Assembly (NCBI RefSeq): GCF_017562075.2
Contig: NC_054084.1
Coordinates: 23,586,285-23,650,284 of the forward strand
Source of the DNA: Anopheles merus
Taxonomy: Eukaryota > Arthropoda > Insecta > Diptera > Culicidae
Direction: 5' to 3'
DNA: 64,000 nt
A model generated the notes under the pieces. The model was not told the origin of the DNA, did no database searches, and saw only the letters and a list, made by a program, of their open reading frames with translations. The position numbers and the translations under genes were made by a program. Shown here one piece after another: positions 37,880-49,739 of this stretch; positions within the stretch are counted from its first letter, which is position 1; each line of letters begins with the position of its first letter.

Positions 37880-37918
37880 AACTGACCCCTTCGACTAAGC
37901 CGGCTTGCGGGTTTTATA
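37880..37918 (-). promoter_or_regulatory. Candidate TATA/initiator core promoter of the b561 gene
   Basis: On the minus strand TATAAAA (37918-37912) is followed by TCAGTT (37885-37880), an arthropod-type initiator, with about 35 bases from the first T of TATA to the initiator A. The spacing is a little longer than the usual 30-31. The ATG at 37811 would then have a 72-base leader. Confidence 0.4.
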
Positions 37919-39216
37919 ACCGAATAAAAGGCGAGCAGCTTCATTCTGTATCGCTCGATCAGCTAAGATACGTGGCTGTTGATGGCTGTGTGCTTATCAA
38001 ACCGCCCGGCCCTTGCATTTTGCTGCATCGAACGGTTTGATCTTGTCACGAAACTGAAGGAAACCCCCCCCCCCCCACTGCTTCGATTGGTTGCATCTTT
38101 GAAATTGAAACAAAAAACCGATTAAACACACTTTCTAGAAATAGCTAGTACAATGTTGGTAATGCGAAACACACCGACAAGACAATCTTTAATTGCAGTA
38201 CCACTGCTTTTGCGTTGGTATGGAAGGGTCTTGGAAGCTTCATTCCGTTCGTGCTGATGGCCAACTGTCTTAACAATCATTCACACCAACCGGTTAAAGA
38301 AATTAATTACAGCCCAGGCCAAACAAAACAAATCGCACAAACACAAACACACACACACCAACCAATCCATCGCAATCAAAGCTTGTGGGAAAAGGCTGCT
38401 TCGGATGGCTCCTTCGTTTTTGCATTTGATTGCAATAAAATTCAATCAGCTCACTAAACCCCCAATTCGTAAGCGGTACACCCTGTAAGCGGTGTGGTGT
38501 AAGGCTCTGGAGCCTAGGTACAGCGCAGGCAACGAACCTCGCCATAAAAAAGCGGTCCATTTTGACCGCGGCCTGCCTGTGCTTCCGAACTGCCCTTAAC
38601 ACATTGTGCTTTAAAAAAAAAACAAACAAAAGAACACGAGAAGAATATAGAAAAGAAACTGACATACTACATCAACCATTCGAGCTCAGAGTACGATCGG
38701 CCCACCAATAAAAAAAAATCCCCAAAAGCGCCGACATTTGTCATTTCTGCGCTTCTACATACGTTCAACCCCGAGAACGATTCCGTACACACAAAAGCAT
38801 TCAAATAGTTTATTTAATTATCGTACAGCTGCAAATGATTCTGTTTCTTTTATTTTTATTTTTATTTTTTTTTTTGAGGAATTGCAGACTGCATTTTGAT
38901 GTGCATCGTATCAAAACGAACGGAGACAATCAGAACGGGGACGGGACGGTTGCAACAAAACGGCCCTTTCGATGATCGATGAAGATGGTTTGACGTTAAA
39001 AGTTACTCAATAATTTAGTAGAAAGAAAAATACTTTTTAATTCTATAAAAAAAGAAAAACAAATAATAATTTTAGCAAAATTTGTGGGCAAAACAAACAA
39101 TACAAAATCAACAGTCGTTTTTTCGGTAATCAATTTACACTGGCAGCACCAACTTCACTCCACAAAACGCATATCCGTTCCTCCCCCCCTCCGGGGTGGT
39201 AACCGTTTTGTGCCGC

Positions 39217-39242
39217 ATCATCATCATCATCATCATCATCAT
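39217..39242. repeat. (ATC)n microsatellite
   Basis: About eight consecutive ATC/CAT units. Confidence 0.9.
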
Positions 39243-42200
39243 GCAACAACAAACTCATCGCCACTTTAGGTTCCCGATTTTTCGGTAGGCCCCCGTTTAC
39301 CTTTGGCCCATACCTGGCCCGGGTGCCGCTTGTCGCTTTCCACTCATTCTCTCTATCGTTCTCTAGGCAACGGCACCGCTCACTGCTGCTGCTGGCCTGG
39401 AACGCATTGCGGTTGCGGTGGCGACGATGCCCGGCATTACGATGCACATCTTCCTGTACCGAACAACAATCATCATCCTTTCATCGCCAAACGCATCCGC
39501 ATCGTAGTTGCGATGGAAGCCAAACGGGAAGCGGACACACTCACACACACACGCGCGGTGAGGTACGAAGGAATTTCCTTTTCCCTTACTGGTCAGCAAG
39601 CGTTTGATGCACAGCCAGCAGCGCAGAGCAACGACAACCAACAACAGCAACAAAAAGTCTTGCTCGTAATTTAAAATTTTAATTTTTATTCCTTACATTT
39701 TCGCGTTCGTTTGCTGTTTGCGAAACAACGCACACCCCGTGTTGTGTGTGTGTCATTTTCCCCGTCCCCGTTTTGTACACATGGACACAGGTTGTCCACA
39801 AAACACGTTGTAAGTGATGCCCCCTGCCTACTTGGTTGATGCACGGCGGGGGGTTGGGGTGCATTATTTTGTTTTATTTTGTTCTTTTTTTTTGAATGGG
39901 GAGCTATCGCAGTAACCCCCTGATATTGATTTTAATGAAGAAATATATTTAATGTGCGCTGTGCATACGAAGTACAGATAATGCAATTTTTACACTTTTT
40001 TTTAAATTATGCTTAACATTTTTAGGACTTCGGCGCTATTTTCAAATACATCATGTAACGTTGGATTTCGCTCTCAGGACAATTGCCTCCGGTATATTAG
40101 TTATTCTGCAAATAGATTACAAACAATCGTCAAAATTAATCAAGCGACCAACTTTCCGAAATGCTCTTTGGGTGATATTATTAAATAAAACTAATTTAAC
40201 ATAACTATTGCCATAGCTTACCTTAAACGAGCTTAAAACGGCGTAGCCAGCTGCCGTGTCCCGAGACCTATCCGCTTCAAACACCCAACCGGTCCATCTT
40301 CCACGATTGAAACCTTCCCCCGTCGAACCACCTGCAGCGTGTGTGTGTATCTAAAATAAATAAATGTATCACGGTTAATTACAAAAGAGGTCGTGTCCCC
40401 AAAACTTCCGCGCACCACACACACCCGCCCGCCGCCCATTCCCAATCCACTCTCGGCCACACCGCGCGCATACCGATCAACCCGATCGCAATTGGCTTGC
40501 CAAAAAAAAGGGGCCAATTTCGTCAACAAGTTTCCAGCGCAAACTGTCGCTGCACGCCCGACCACATCCTTATACAGCCACTGGCCCCGGGACAAGTGTA
40601 ACACAGGGCTGGCAGGGGTGCATGGGGTACTACTACCGGGCCTGGTCGTACGTCGTACAATTTGTGAACTCCGATGCGCACGCCACTTCTGCACACCCTT
40701 GCGTGTTTTGCGGACCCCACCCCGCACCGGACCCCCAAAACAACGTGACCAAAAGTGTATTCGAGATGCAGCCATTTGCCGGGGGGACCCGCCAGGAACG
40801 GAAGGAAACGAAACGAAAAAAAAAGATGCACACTCGCAAAAGCCGCAACTAAAAACTGCCCCCGAAACTGGGTGCAAGGGATGGGATCTTCACTTTGAGA
40901 GAAGGCAAAGTGAGCGGGACACAGAACGTTCGCGTTTGTGCTGCTTGAAAAACTACGGAGCTTCCGAAAAGTGGGAAGCACGAACACTTCGGGAGGCCAG
41001 TGTGCAAACGGTGTAGTGGGAAGGAGGTGGGGCCGAGCTGGAACGCTGCCCTTTTGGCTTTGGGAATTTTCGTTGAATGATCTGTGGGAAAAGCCATCAT
41101 TATTATTGGATGAAAAGCTCATTAACACATTTTAAGTTTTTTTCCCCCTGCTCGCTCCACTTTGGTCCGCTTTTTGGCTCGCTGGCCGCATGAAAACGGA
41201 TCGAGAGGAAGAGAGACAGAGAGGGAGAGAAAGATAGAGGGGGGGGGGAGAAATAATGGAGACACGTGGTAGTTCTTTGCGTAGCTTACGCACACGAAGG
41301 AAACGCGCACGTCGCAGGTAGCTTGATGCAATATTTTGTGTGCAAACTGCAGGGTTTGTTTGTTGCCACTCTTGCTGGCAACCGAAAACACCCTTGCAAT
41401 GGTGGGAGCGGGGAGATGAACGTTTTAGGAAAAATGCTTTATATTCCCTCCAAACCCCTCCCCCCCCCCACCACCCTCCTTCCGGCCAGGGAGCTGAGGA
41501 CGACGAAGGAATTGAGCAATCCTGTCACGCACGACGCTGCGGCAAACCGAGTTCAGTCACCTTTTGTAACAGTAAAACGCGGACACCAATACGGCGGATG
41601 ATGAGGCCCCCCTCCGCGAATTTGATGGATGGAAAAACTTTTGGAACCTTTCTCTTTATGAATATTCATGCCAACAAACGGAACAGGGGCTTTCATTTCG
41701 CAACACGGAAGAAACTAGTTTTTCTACATTAGCTCACCCACCCACTGGGGTGCAGGGGGTGGGGGGGGAAGGGGGTAAGGTTCGGGTGGGGCAGTGTATA
41801 GGGAGGCCCAGGAGCTTCATCAGACTATTTCCGTTGCATTCCGCTTTAATTGCATGGCAGGAATGAACAGCCAACGAAACATTTCTGGCACTTTTTCGCT
41901 GCTGGTCACGCCAAGCATTTGACGATCCGTTTTTCCACATTTCAGGGAGGAGCCAGAAAGATAAGAATATTAAGTTCAGTTGAAATTATTAAAGTATTAC
42001 GTTACTTTTTTCCACAGCTGTATGCTGCTGAATGTTTTTTTTTCCTTTGTTTAGTATCCCTTTCGGTTTTTGTTTGAAGCATAGAGAAATAAAGAATATG
42101 AGAAAGAATGGTTTTAAGCGCACTTTAATGCAGCTCTTCCATATTACATTAGAATCGGTATATTTTTGTCAATAACTTCGATTTCTTTCTTTATCTTGAT

Positions 42201-42732
42201 GTCAGATTGTTACGTAAATTGGTAAACATAATAATTAAGTTAAGTCCGAACATACACGAAACCTGTTGAATAACTTATGTATGAGACATGTCGGAAAAGT
42301 CATCATTGGGGTTCTTTCCGTTTTAAGTTCGTAGGCTGAAATTTCATCCTGTCAGCTGTTTGCATTGTATAGCAGTTTTTTAAGTGGGTTATAATGTACA
42401 GGTGGGCTTATCCGAAGGTGTATGAATTTAGATGGCTGATTTTTATGGCTTCTATTTCTGAAGAAATATTTCAAGAGCGTTTAGAGTATTCGTCAAGCCT
42501 CCAGAAAGGATGTTTGAAAAAAAAATTTATTAATCCTGTCAAAAAGTGATATTAAAATTTAGTGATTAAAAACATGCTATGAGACCACCTAGACTACACA
42601 CACTTTTATTCTGGATTCCATCACCAGATCTCTTTAATACACCTTGGGAAAAATGTAAACACCACCATGTTTTGCCATTTTTCGAGCAGGTACTCGAATC
42701 TAATTCTAGCTTTGAGGCTAGAATAATCTAGA

Positions 42733-42860
42733 CTGAAAATTGCAGGCTAGTTTTGTCTGTGGTTTTGTATGGAGTGTTTACATGATTTCAGCCTCCAACT
42801 GTCAAACTCCATACATAAAACTGAATAGAATCGTGAAGGGCCCCAAAGGCTGATCAGCGT
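42733..42860. repeat. Dispersed repeat A, copy 2
   Basis: It shares GGCTAGTTTTG, GTGGTTTTGTATGGAG and TGTCAAACTCCAT with 22313-22440, with scattered substitutions in between. Same orientation. The two copies are 20 kb apart and have no other shared flanks. Confidence 0.6.
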
Positions 42861-43457
42861 TAATTTCCAGCGATCGCGGCAACTACATCGATTGTGCAAC
42901 GAAATGCAACGCGCCGTCTTAGTATTTAGTGTTAGGGAAAAGAACAATGCAAATTACAGTCAGAATCAAAGTGTATTTAGACCAGATGGTCTCGTACACT
43001 TTGACAACTTATTCAAATTTACCATACAAATTAGCAACTTATTTCGCAAATAAAAATTCACATTCTGACAGAATGGATGAAATAAAACTCAATAGAAACG
43101 GTTCGCCTCTGTTGCCTAGTACACATTGGTCTCCTCATTAAGGTGTTATTTTAACACAAAAATGGATTTTATTCCGTTCAGATTTGATTTCGCTTACAAA
43201 AAGAAATAAGATGTTGTGTTTTTGTAGTTTTTTCAGTGAAAAGAACGAAGATTCCAAGATTGTTTGTATATTCTGCAAGTCGCCAGAAAGCTTGTTGGAG
43301 GAAAAGTTTTCACCCATTCGGTCAAAAAATGACGTTCAAATTTTGTCATAAAAAAAAGCCTTTGAAACCACCTGGTTCTCATACACTTTGTACAGGACCA
43401 AAGGTACAAACATTATCCAAGTTATCCGTTCCTAACAACAACTCACTCGCCAACATC

Positions 43458-43498
43458 GTCTCACTATAGAGTGAAAAAGTAACGCTCTATAGTGAGAC
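43458..43498. repeat. Perfect 14-bp hairpin
   Basis: GTCTCACTATAGAG at 43458-43471 and its exact reverse complement CTCTATAGTGAGAC at 43485-43498, with a 13-base loop. It lies in AT-rich repetitive sequence downstream of the MADF gene and could be a transposon end or a structured transcript. Confidence 0.8.
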
Positions 43499-43719
43499 CT
43501 ATTGCGACGATTCAAAAAAAAAGTATGCCGCTAGTCTAAACTTAATTGAAAAACCCTGTATCAAATATGTGCATTCCTTACCCTTACTCGGCATCAGCAG
43601 ATTCGTTCAAAATGGGCGCCTCCGAATGCAATCTCTTGCCTTCTCTCCGCAGCGGCGCTCTCCTATTCTGCTGTGGGTCGCAGCGTAGAAGAGGCAATTG
43701 GAGGCCCCATCACATTTGT

Positions 43720-44280
43720 TTATGAGCGTTCTATCTACAAAAAAAGAAAAAAAAGGAAATAATAAGTTGTTTGCGTTTTTACAGAAATTAAACTGTTTTA
43801 CCTTCATACCACACCATTCGCTCTCAGCGACTTATCAACTATTTTCCGCAGAAAGCTGAATGGCCTGTACCGGTGCCACTTAGGAGGCGTAGGGGGATCT
43901 GAAATTATAATCAATAAATATAAGCACGATTTAATGTGTTTTATTACATACATTTGCCGCGCGTCTAGAAAACCTTACTCTTACTTACATCCAGTTTCTT
44001 CTATCGCTGCCAGCTCACGTACCCTTATCGCTCGGTACTTGTACCGGAGCTGGTGCCAAATATTCTGGCATCTGGCCACGGTGGTCGCCAGATGCCTGGC
44101 TAATTCCCCCCATGCTCCGGCAGTCTGTATTCTATTATTATAGAAGTTATGATTGGTCTGCCAGAGCATAGGGTGCCCCGATACAAGTTGGATCAAATCC
44201 TGTTTATCCTTTTTAGACGAAAGCTTGCTAAAAAGAAAAACCATTAATTTGTTTTGTATATACACAGCAAATTTTCTCAT
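43720..44280 (-). CDS. MADF-domain protein, 5' end unresolved
   Basis: Proposed exons are 44280 (or 44227)-43989, 43898-43810 and 43734-43720. The reading is SSKKDKQDLIQLVSGHP, MLWQTNHNFYNNRIQTAGAW, GELARHLATTVARCQNIWHQ, LRYKYRAIRV, then PPKWHRYRPFSFLRKIVD and a stop. This follows the MADF pattern: LI..V..HP.LW at the start, Y.....AW in the middle, W..LR..Y and a final W...FL. MADF domains are Myb/SANT-like DNA-binding folds expanded in flies and often derived from PIF/Harbinger transposons. Junctions are GTAAGT/AG and GTATGA/AG, the second donor being weak. A strong acceptor (TTTTTCTTTTTAG) just before 44227 suggests that an upstream coding exon is missing from this model; the alternative is an ATG at 44280 or 44244. 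Without it the protein has little besides the domain. Transposons crowd the upstream side. Confidence 0.7.
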
Positions 44281-44325
44281 CTTGCTTCAGTAAAGTTTTT
44301 CACTAAAACGGTTAAGTAAAAGAAT

Positions 44326-44432
44326 ATTATACTGATTTTCAGCATAAATGACATGTTTGTACTGATTTTCGGAAAAAAACAATTTACTCAATGCATTTCA
44401 GTAATACATATTTTTCTGAAAATCAGTATAAT
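44326..44432. mobile_element. Short MITE with perfect 17-bp terminal inverted repeats
   Basis: ATTATACTGATTTTCAG at 44326-44342 and its exact reverse complement at 44416-44432 enclose 73 bases. The core ACTGATTTTC recurs once inside at 44371-44380. No target duplication was obvious. Confidence 0.7.
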
Positions 44433-44673
44433 CAATGTCAAATTTGTCGTTTCACTGAATATCAGTAAAGCAAAAGACAGAAAATGCATCAATGCATTCG
44501 GTCAAATCGACCTGTCAGTCAGAACATCAATACAAAACAACGCGGTGTGTTCGTGCTCGTGATGTGCAAAAAGTTTATTTGGTAGGCACTTACAGTCACC
44601 CCGATAAAAATTCAAATGATATTTCGGCGTGCGAGGTTCATTTAAAAGAATTGGTGGAATGAAGGATAATGTA

Positions 44674-45038
44674 CGGGCAGTCCCCGAGATACACGGTACC
44701 TCTTATACGCGGATTCGAAGATACGCGGTTTTCTAAATTTGACAATTCTTTGAGCAAATTGTACTGATTTGACACATCAATTGTAAGTTGCCAAATAATT
44801 TCCGTTTTGATCGAATGTTAAAAACTATTCCAACAGCTTTGAAACTGTTATATTCAGTCAGAATCATATCAAATAATTCATAAAGTGACTAAAACCACCC
44901 CCTACTTGCAAAATTACACGAAAATTAGTGATATTTTAGCTGTAAATCACGAGATTCGACTTACGCGGAAATTCGAGATACGCGATATTTTGCGGCCGTT
45001 TTCAGTCCCCATTAACAGTGTATCTCGGGGACCGCCTG
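44674..45038. mobile_element. pogo/Tigger-like MITE (TA target)
   Basis: The left end CGGGCAGTCCCCGAGATAC and inverted right end CAGGCGGTCCCCGAGATAC are each bordered by TA (44672-44673 and 45039-45040). GGCRGTCCCCGAGATA-type ends are typical of pogo-group elements. Subterminal ATACGCG motifs are repeated in both halves. There is no transposase. A diverged related end (TACAGGTGAGCCCTGAGATA, inverted) lies at about 21889-21908. Confidence 0.75.
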
Positions 45039-45070
45039 TATTTAGAAGGTTGATTTTTATCGCTTTTGCT

Positions 45071-45276
45071 CAAGGTGTATGGATATTAGGAGGTGAAGTG
45101 CTTCAGAGCTAATTGACATTTCACGACTTGACATAACAATACTGGGGGCTCCGGTTTTAAAATCGTGAAGGGCTGGAGGGGGGTATTGAAAATTGCACGC
45201 GATTTGACATAACAATACTCAATGATGGCGCCCGGAACACCAGCTAATAATTCACCTTCTTAATAAACACACCTTG
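45071..45276. mobile_element. hAT-type MITE with perfect 8-bp target duplication
   Basis: It starts CAAGGTGTATGGATATTAGG, and its end read on the other strand is CAAGGTGTGTTTATTAAG. CTTTTGCT flanks it on both sides (45063-45070 and 45277-45284). The subterminal AGGTGAA is also shared by both ends. A second related end lies inverted at 45447 and shows over 100 bases of inverted similarity to this element (TGACATTTC, CGACTTGACATAAC, GGGGGCTCCG), so two insertions or one rearranged pair sit together. Confidence 0.8.
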
Positions 45277-45666
45277 CTTTTGCTGGGTGGCATTTTGGGA
45301 GACATTTGTCACTCTCTGCATACAAATTTCATTACCCCGCACCAGCCCTCCCCGATTTTTATTTCGGAGCCCCCGGAACAGTTATGTCAAGTCGAGAAAT
45401 GTCATTTTGCTCTGAACAACTTCACCTTGTCATTTTAAAACACCTTGGTATGGAATAATGGTTCACCACTGTCAGGCGTGATGCTACCTGGCATGAGTAT
45501 ATCAAGTGACAGGAGGTAGGGTATAAAATAAGTTGCTAGGTTGAATAAACTCTCTCTCTGCGTTCTGAATTCTCCCTCCAAGTGTGCTGCGTTATTTTCA
45601 TTGCGATTCTGCTAACAAAACTGACCCAATTGACATATTCGAGCACGAATAACCGGGAATTCGAGC

Positions 45667-45725
45667 AAATTCCCTTAAACTGGGGCCTTAAACTTCCCTT
45701 AAACTGCACCAGTTTAAGGGAATTT
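45667..45725. repeat. Perfect 17-bp hairpin
   Basis: AAATTCCCTTAAACTGG at 45667-45683 and its exact reverse complement at 45709-45725. A third partial copy, TTCCCTTAAACTG, lies in the loop. Confidence 0.8.
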
Positions 45726-46949
45726 AGAAAAAGTCTTGTAAAATCAACTGTGATGCGGCTTTTTCGTTGCTTTCTTCTAGATTAGATCGGAAATGATGTT
45801 TCCTATCGTTATAGTTGGTCATGTAGCCCGCTGCGCAAAGCGACGGAAGAAATCATGCCGTTCGGAGAATTTTATCATGCCATCTCTTTCCCTCCAACGG
45901 CAAATTTGTCGAGCAGCTCGTCGAGCTACCCGTCCCTGGCTCCGCCTCGTACCCCTCGCCTGAGCGCGCTGTCGAAGGTTTGAATGTGTTGGTGCGTCAG
46001 ACGGCCAATCGCTGTCAGCCGTCGTCCGTGCTTTTTCCCTCCATAGCGCTATCTCTTTCTCGCGTGTGGACAATGCTCATGAGATGCTGTGGCGCTTAAA
46101 AAAACCGTTTACACACATTGCTGCGATGAAGTTACATTTTCACAAATCAAACCAAAAAAGCGCAATGAGTTTAATCGATGCAATGTACAAATGACTACGG
46201 AATCACTAGCGCACGATGGAGGGTTTGCTGTGCAACGCGCAGAACCCTAATTCGCTCTAACACGTTCAGCCCGGCGCTGATTTTCATCAACTTTCCGTTC
46301 CGCCGGCATCTAGAACGTAAGCTGATTGTGAAATCGGCATACTGGAAAGTCCACTGGCAGTCCCTGGGGCCTGCCATCGAACTGAACGTGCTAAGCATTA
46401 AGCATAACACTAAGCTTTTGTTTTCGTCTGTTGTGGATTACATAGATATGCTAAGCATCCTGCGCATGGTTGTGAGTGTGTGTGTGTATGCAAAACTGTC
46501 GTCAAATGTAATTTCTTCCGGAATGTTATGATCCATCGGTCAAAGAAAGGAAGGTGTTCATGAAAGGCGGAAAGACGAATTGAGGCCCCTGAGGAGGGGG
46601 TACTGACACACAGCTGTTGGAAGATTGAACAGTATACTTAAATTTCCAGCGGATAGGGAGGGGGGGTTGCCATGGGACCCCTACGATCATCGGTCACAGG
46701 CCCTAAAATTGTTGTCGCCATGGGGGGAGGGGAGGTGCAAATGGTTCTCCAGCCACGGAGCCCTAAAGACCATCTTTCCGGGGGCCCTTGTCGCTAATAA
46801 TCTGTCCACTTGTGGACATACGGCATACTACAGACTAGAGATCTTCGGTGACCGCCTAGTCCGTTAGATCCACCGCTGGTTCATGACGGGGTTTTTTTTT
46901 TACTGTGGATGTGCATCCTTCCCCTTGCCTGCTGCGTATGCATCGAACA

Positions 46950-47150
46950 GGAGACAGTGTGGCAGTATGCAAGTTGCACACTGGATAGAAGCGGGCCCGC
47001 GGCACCGCCATCATTACGCACATCTGCATGCTCGTTGTGGGTTCAAATCGCGTATGAACCGTCCGCCGTAGCAAGGGATTAGTCACCGGCTCCGGCTACG
47101 TGGTACTCAAGTCCTGAAAAGGCCGGCATGATCGCGTTGGCTATTACGCC

Positions 47151-47200
<50 letters not shown>
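46950..47200 (+). mobile_element. tRNA-like SINE with (AAT)n tail
   Basis: A pol III B-box-like motif GGGTTCAAATC near 47039 lies about 160 bases before a clean (AAT)n tail at 47151-47200. A plausible A-box region (GTGGCAGTATGCAAGTTG) precedes the B box by about 70 bases. The gene-independent position and trinucleotide tail fit a mosquito SINE. The 5' end and target duplication were not fixed. Confidence 0.6.
47151..47200. repeat. (AAT)n tract
   Basis: About 16 uninterrupted AAT units, interpreted as the 3' tail of the SINE-like element. Confidence 0.95.
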
Positions 47201-47203
<3 letters not shown>

Positions 47204-47699
47204 TAAAAAGAACTAAGCGTAGCAGTCCACACCTGGGTAAGAGTTTGTCTTGACTTTGTTGCTGCCGGGCTACCGCTGTGACGCGACAAATGCACGGAAT
47301 GCACTCGATCAAAACATGAACCTACCGATCCGAACCCATTCCAAGGCATTGCTGGTCAATCGGCGTCACGATACCGACAAGCCAACAAGACGCCCGATTC
47401 TGGACGGACAGGTGCAGCACCATACGCGCACCGTAATAAACAAATCCAGAATCCTCTTTTGTATGGATTCAATTCAAAATGTTGTTTCCACTTGCGTCCG
47501 CTAGCTGAATTAGAAATAAATGTGCAACAAATCACACGCACGTTTGCTTAAATCATGTGTCTTTTTAATACCCCCAACAGCAGAGCCGATCGCAAAGATG
47601 ACAATGCCAATGGTTGTGTTGTCGCTCAGGTAGCGAGATCGAAAATGCATGGACTTGAAAATGTACCCATCAGAATCAAATAGTTTTGGGGTTTCCAAA

Positions 47700-47940
47700 C
47701 GCACGCACACACACAAACACACAAACACGTGCGCGCAAACTCACACAATGCGCAAACTCACGCAAACTCACACACACACACACACACAAAAGCGCGCGCG
47801 CGCGCACACATGCATGTACGCGCGCACGCCAGCACGCACGCACGCACACACACACGCACCTACGCGCGCCCGCGAGCATGAAAGCGCGTACGCCAGCACG
47901 CACCCACGAAAGCGCGCTCGCGAGCACGCACCCCTGAAGT
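47700..47940. repeat. CA/CG-rich simple sequence
   Basis: Alternating purine-pyrimidine ACACAC, GCGCGC and CGCACGCA tracts over about 240 bases, a composition prone to Z-DNA. Spurious His/Thr/Ala/Arg and Cys/Val open frames arise on both strands. Confidence 0.85.
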
Positions 47941-48836
47941 CGCGCAAGCACGCACTCCCCTCCCCCCGCATGATCGATTACGGCTACCTTATCAGTAGAA
48001 CGGTTGGTTCAGTTTTCTTGTAGCATCCTCAACCCTAGCGCCGGGCGGGATGGGGGATCGCGACATGATAGAGTTAACGGTCACTTTCCCCGCGCTGTGT
48101 GTGTGTCTGTCGCGACCCGAAAACTCGAGACAGATTTCTGCACATTTCAAAAAAGTTATTTTATTTCCATTATACACTGTGCTACATGATGCATAGAAGG
48201 TCGTTGAAGCATCAAACATGTTCAAATCAAAAAATATTAGATTAGTGTTAGACGTTCTCCTACGCTTGTTTTAAATAGGCTTCTTCACCCTCAATTGGCA
48301 GGGGCATCGAATGGTCTCATCAGCAGCGGCACGAAATAAAATAAACCATCAATACACCGATAACACTTTAAATCCCAAACCAACCCAACCAGCTTCTCCC
48401 ACGGCGTCTCAAGGTCACACCACAAATTAATAAATGCTAACACCCACCAATAACAATACACAACCGCAATGCACATATGAGTATCAACGCATACACCGCA
48501 ATAGCCAATCAGCTGGCGGCGGAAGGCACGGGCTGAAGCGCAAGTAAGGCAAGGCAGGGTGAGGGAGGGAGAAGAAGCGGACGAAAAATGGGCGCCAATA
48601 TTTTTAAATTTTTTGACCGTTTTTTTTTTGCTCCGCCGCCATAAATAGTTCGTCCATTTCGCCGACAGATGGCGCTAACCCGGCGCAGGCCTGCGCAGGA
48701 ATCGCTGAAGTCCGCTGAAGTGTTATGTTGCGCTCCGTGTTATGCTGTGTGGAGTCCTGCGGTAAAGTCCGGTTTTGGCAGAGTACATCCTCTACCTCCT
48801 ACTCATTGGTGTAGTAAAACTTGTTGATAATTTAGT

Positions 48837-48842
48837 TTTATT
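48837..48842 (-). terminator. Poly(A) signal of the DUF1091 gene
   Basis: AATAAA on the minus strand, about 64 bases after the stop at 48906. Confidence 0.55.
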
Positions 48843-48905
48843 TAAAAGCTGAGACTGAGCTCACCCGTTTACACCAGACTTTACACTCCCTTAACTACAC
48901 GATGA

Positions 48906-49739
48906 CTAAGGTCGGCGGACTGTTTTCAGCGTAGCTTGCGCAGCGAAGCAGAACACTTCCTTCTTCGGCGTGACGGCCGTGCTGTACAGCTTCATCGTCA
49001 CTTGCCAGGTGTACCCGTCCAGTGGAAAGCTGGTAAAAAAGCTCAAATCAAACGCGGAATCCTTAAACACGTACGTTGCCTGTCGAGAGTAAGAAGTAGC
49101 AGAAGAAAAAGCAGAAAAAAAGAAGTAAATTAATAAAACGGTGCTAATGGGGCTAACAATGAACAGATTTAGCTATTCACCGGTTGCAGGGGGCACTTCA
49201 CTGTCGGCTCGATGCTGCGCACAAACGGTGACCAGAACGAGTTGGTGTCGGCCAAAAAGGAGCAAATTTTCGGCACCTGCACCGCATTGTACCGCTGGCA
49301 GTTTTGCAAATCGAGCGTGCAGCGATACGCCACTAGTGTGAGCTGTTTTGAAATTGGAAGTGGAAACCGTTGAAGAAAAAAAAGACACGACAAGTGCGCA
49401 TATTCTTATTGGATTTCAACGTGGCATACCTCCAGCGGCGGTCGAATCTGTTGTACGACGGAAAAGTTCCCGTAAAAGCGCACCACATTGTTGCTGGACG
49501 TGAAGTTTGCCGGAACGATGAACTTTATCAAAAATGATTCGGTTTTATTCGTTTGGCATGTTTTCGCTTTATCAATCACTAGCTCTTTATTTCGCTGCAA
49601 AACCGAAGGGAATTTAAATTACGAAGCAACTTAACGGAATACGTCCAACGCTAATGCTCACCCTTCCCAGTGCGTTGGTGGCGGGAACGAAAACCAATGC
49701 AGCAACGGCGAAAAGGTAGCACCAAACAGTGGAAGGCAT
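48906..49739 (-). CDS. Secreted DUF1091 / MD-2-related lipid-recognition-like protein
   Basis: Four exons, 49739-49662, 49594-49430, 49342-49181 and 49079-48906, all phase 0 with GT-AG junctions, giving 192 residues. Exon 1 is almost exactly a signal peptide (MPSTVWCYLFAVAALVFVPA, then TNALGR). The rest shows the DUF1091 layout: a central Y..C..L segment (LVAYRCTLDLQNCQ), KICSFLADTNSFWSPF, CPLQPATYVF and FPLDGYTWQVTMKLY. DUF1091 proteins, including the fly CheB group, have an ML-like beta-sandwich thought to bind small lipophilic ligands and act outside the cell, often in chemosensation. Ligand and tissue are unknown here. NFT, NKT and NFS sites could be N-glycosylated. It lies tail-to-head 422 bases from ClpP on the same strand. 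Confidence 0.8.

Larger units (their letters stand above)
37919..43719. other. Intergenic region, b561 gene to MADF gene
   Basis: No gene was recognised. It includes C-run 38065-38077, (ATC)n at about 39217-39242 and G/C-rich sequence at 40.2-41.8 kb. A segment ending TTTAAG at 40227 with donor GTAAGC on the minus strand could be a 5' UTR exon of an unidentified transcript. From 42.1 kb the sequence becomes AT-rich and repetitive, with a dispersed repeat at 42733-42860 and a perfect hairpin at 43458-43498. Confidence 0.5.
44281..48905. other. Transposon-rich intergenic region, MADF gene to DUF1091 gene
   Basis: No convincing gene. In order: inverted-repeat MITE 44326-44432, pogo-like MITE 44674-45038, hAT MITE 45071-45276 plus a related inverted end at 45447, hairpin 45667-45725, SINE-like sequence with (AAT)n tail ending at 47200, and CA/CG-rich simple sequence 47700-47940. 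Open frames of 80-120 codons at 45.8-46.5 kb do not match a family I recognise. Confidence 0.6.

Noticed and set aside
40233..40877. 214-codon minus-strand open frame
   Set aside because: No recognisable domain, low-complexity, and overlapping open frames of similar length on the plus strand. A possible minus-strand donor at 40226 could instead mark a 5' UTR exon.
43458..43498. CTCACTATAG inside the hairpin resembles part of a phage T7 promoter, suggesting vector contamination
   Set aside because: Only about ten bases match, the preceding TAATACGA part is absent, and the flanks are ordinary AT-rich host sequence.
46178..46531. 117-codon plus-strand open frame between MADF and DUF1091 genes
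   Set aside because: No family match, no splice context, and an overlapping minus-strand frame. It could be a degenerate gene, but there is nothing to support that.
47649..48023. His/Thr/Ala/Arg-rich and Cys/Val-rich frames on opposite strands
   Set aside because: They come from alternating CA/CG simple sequence.
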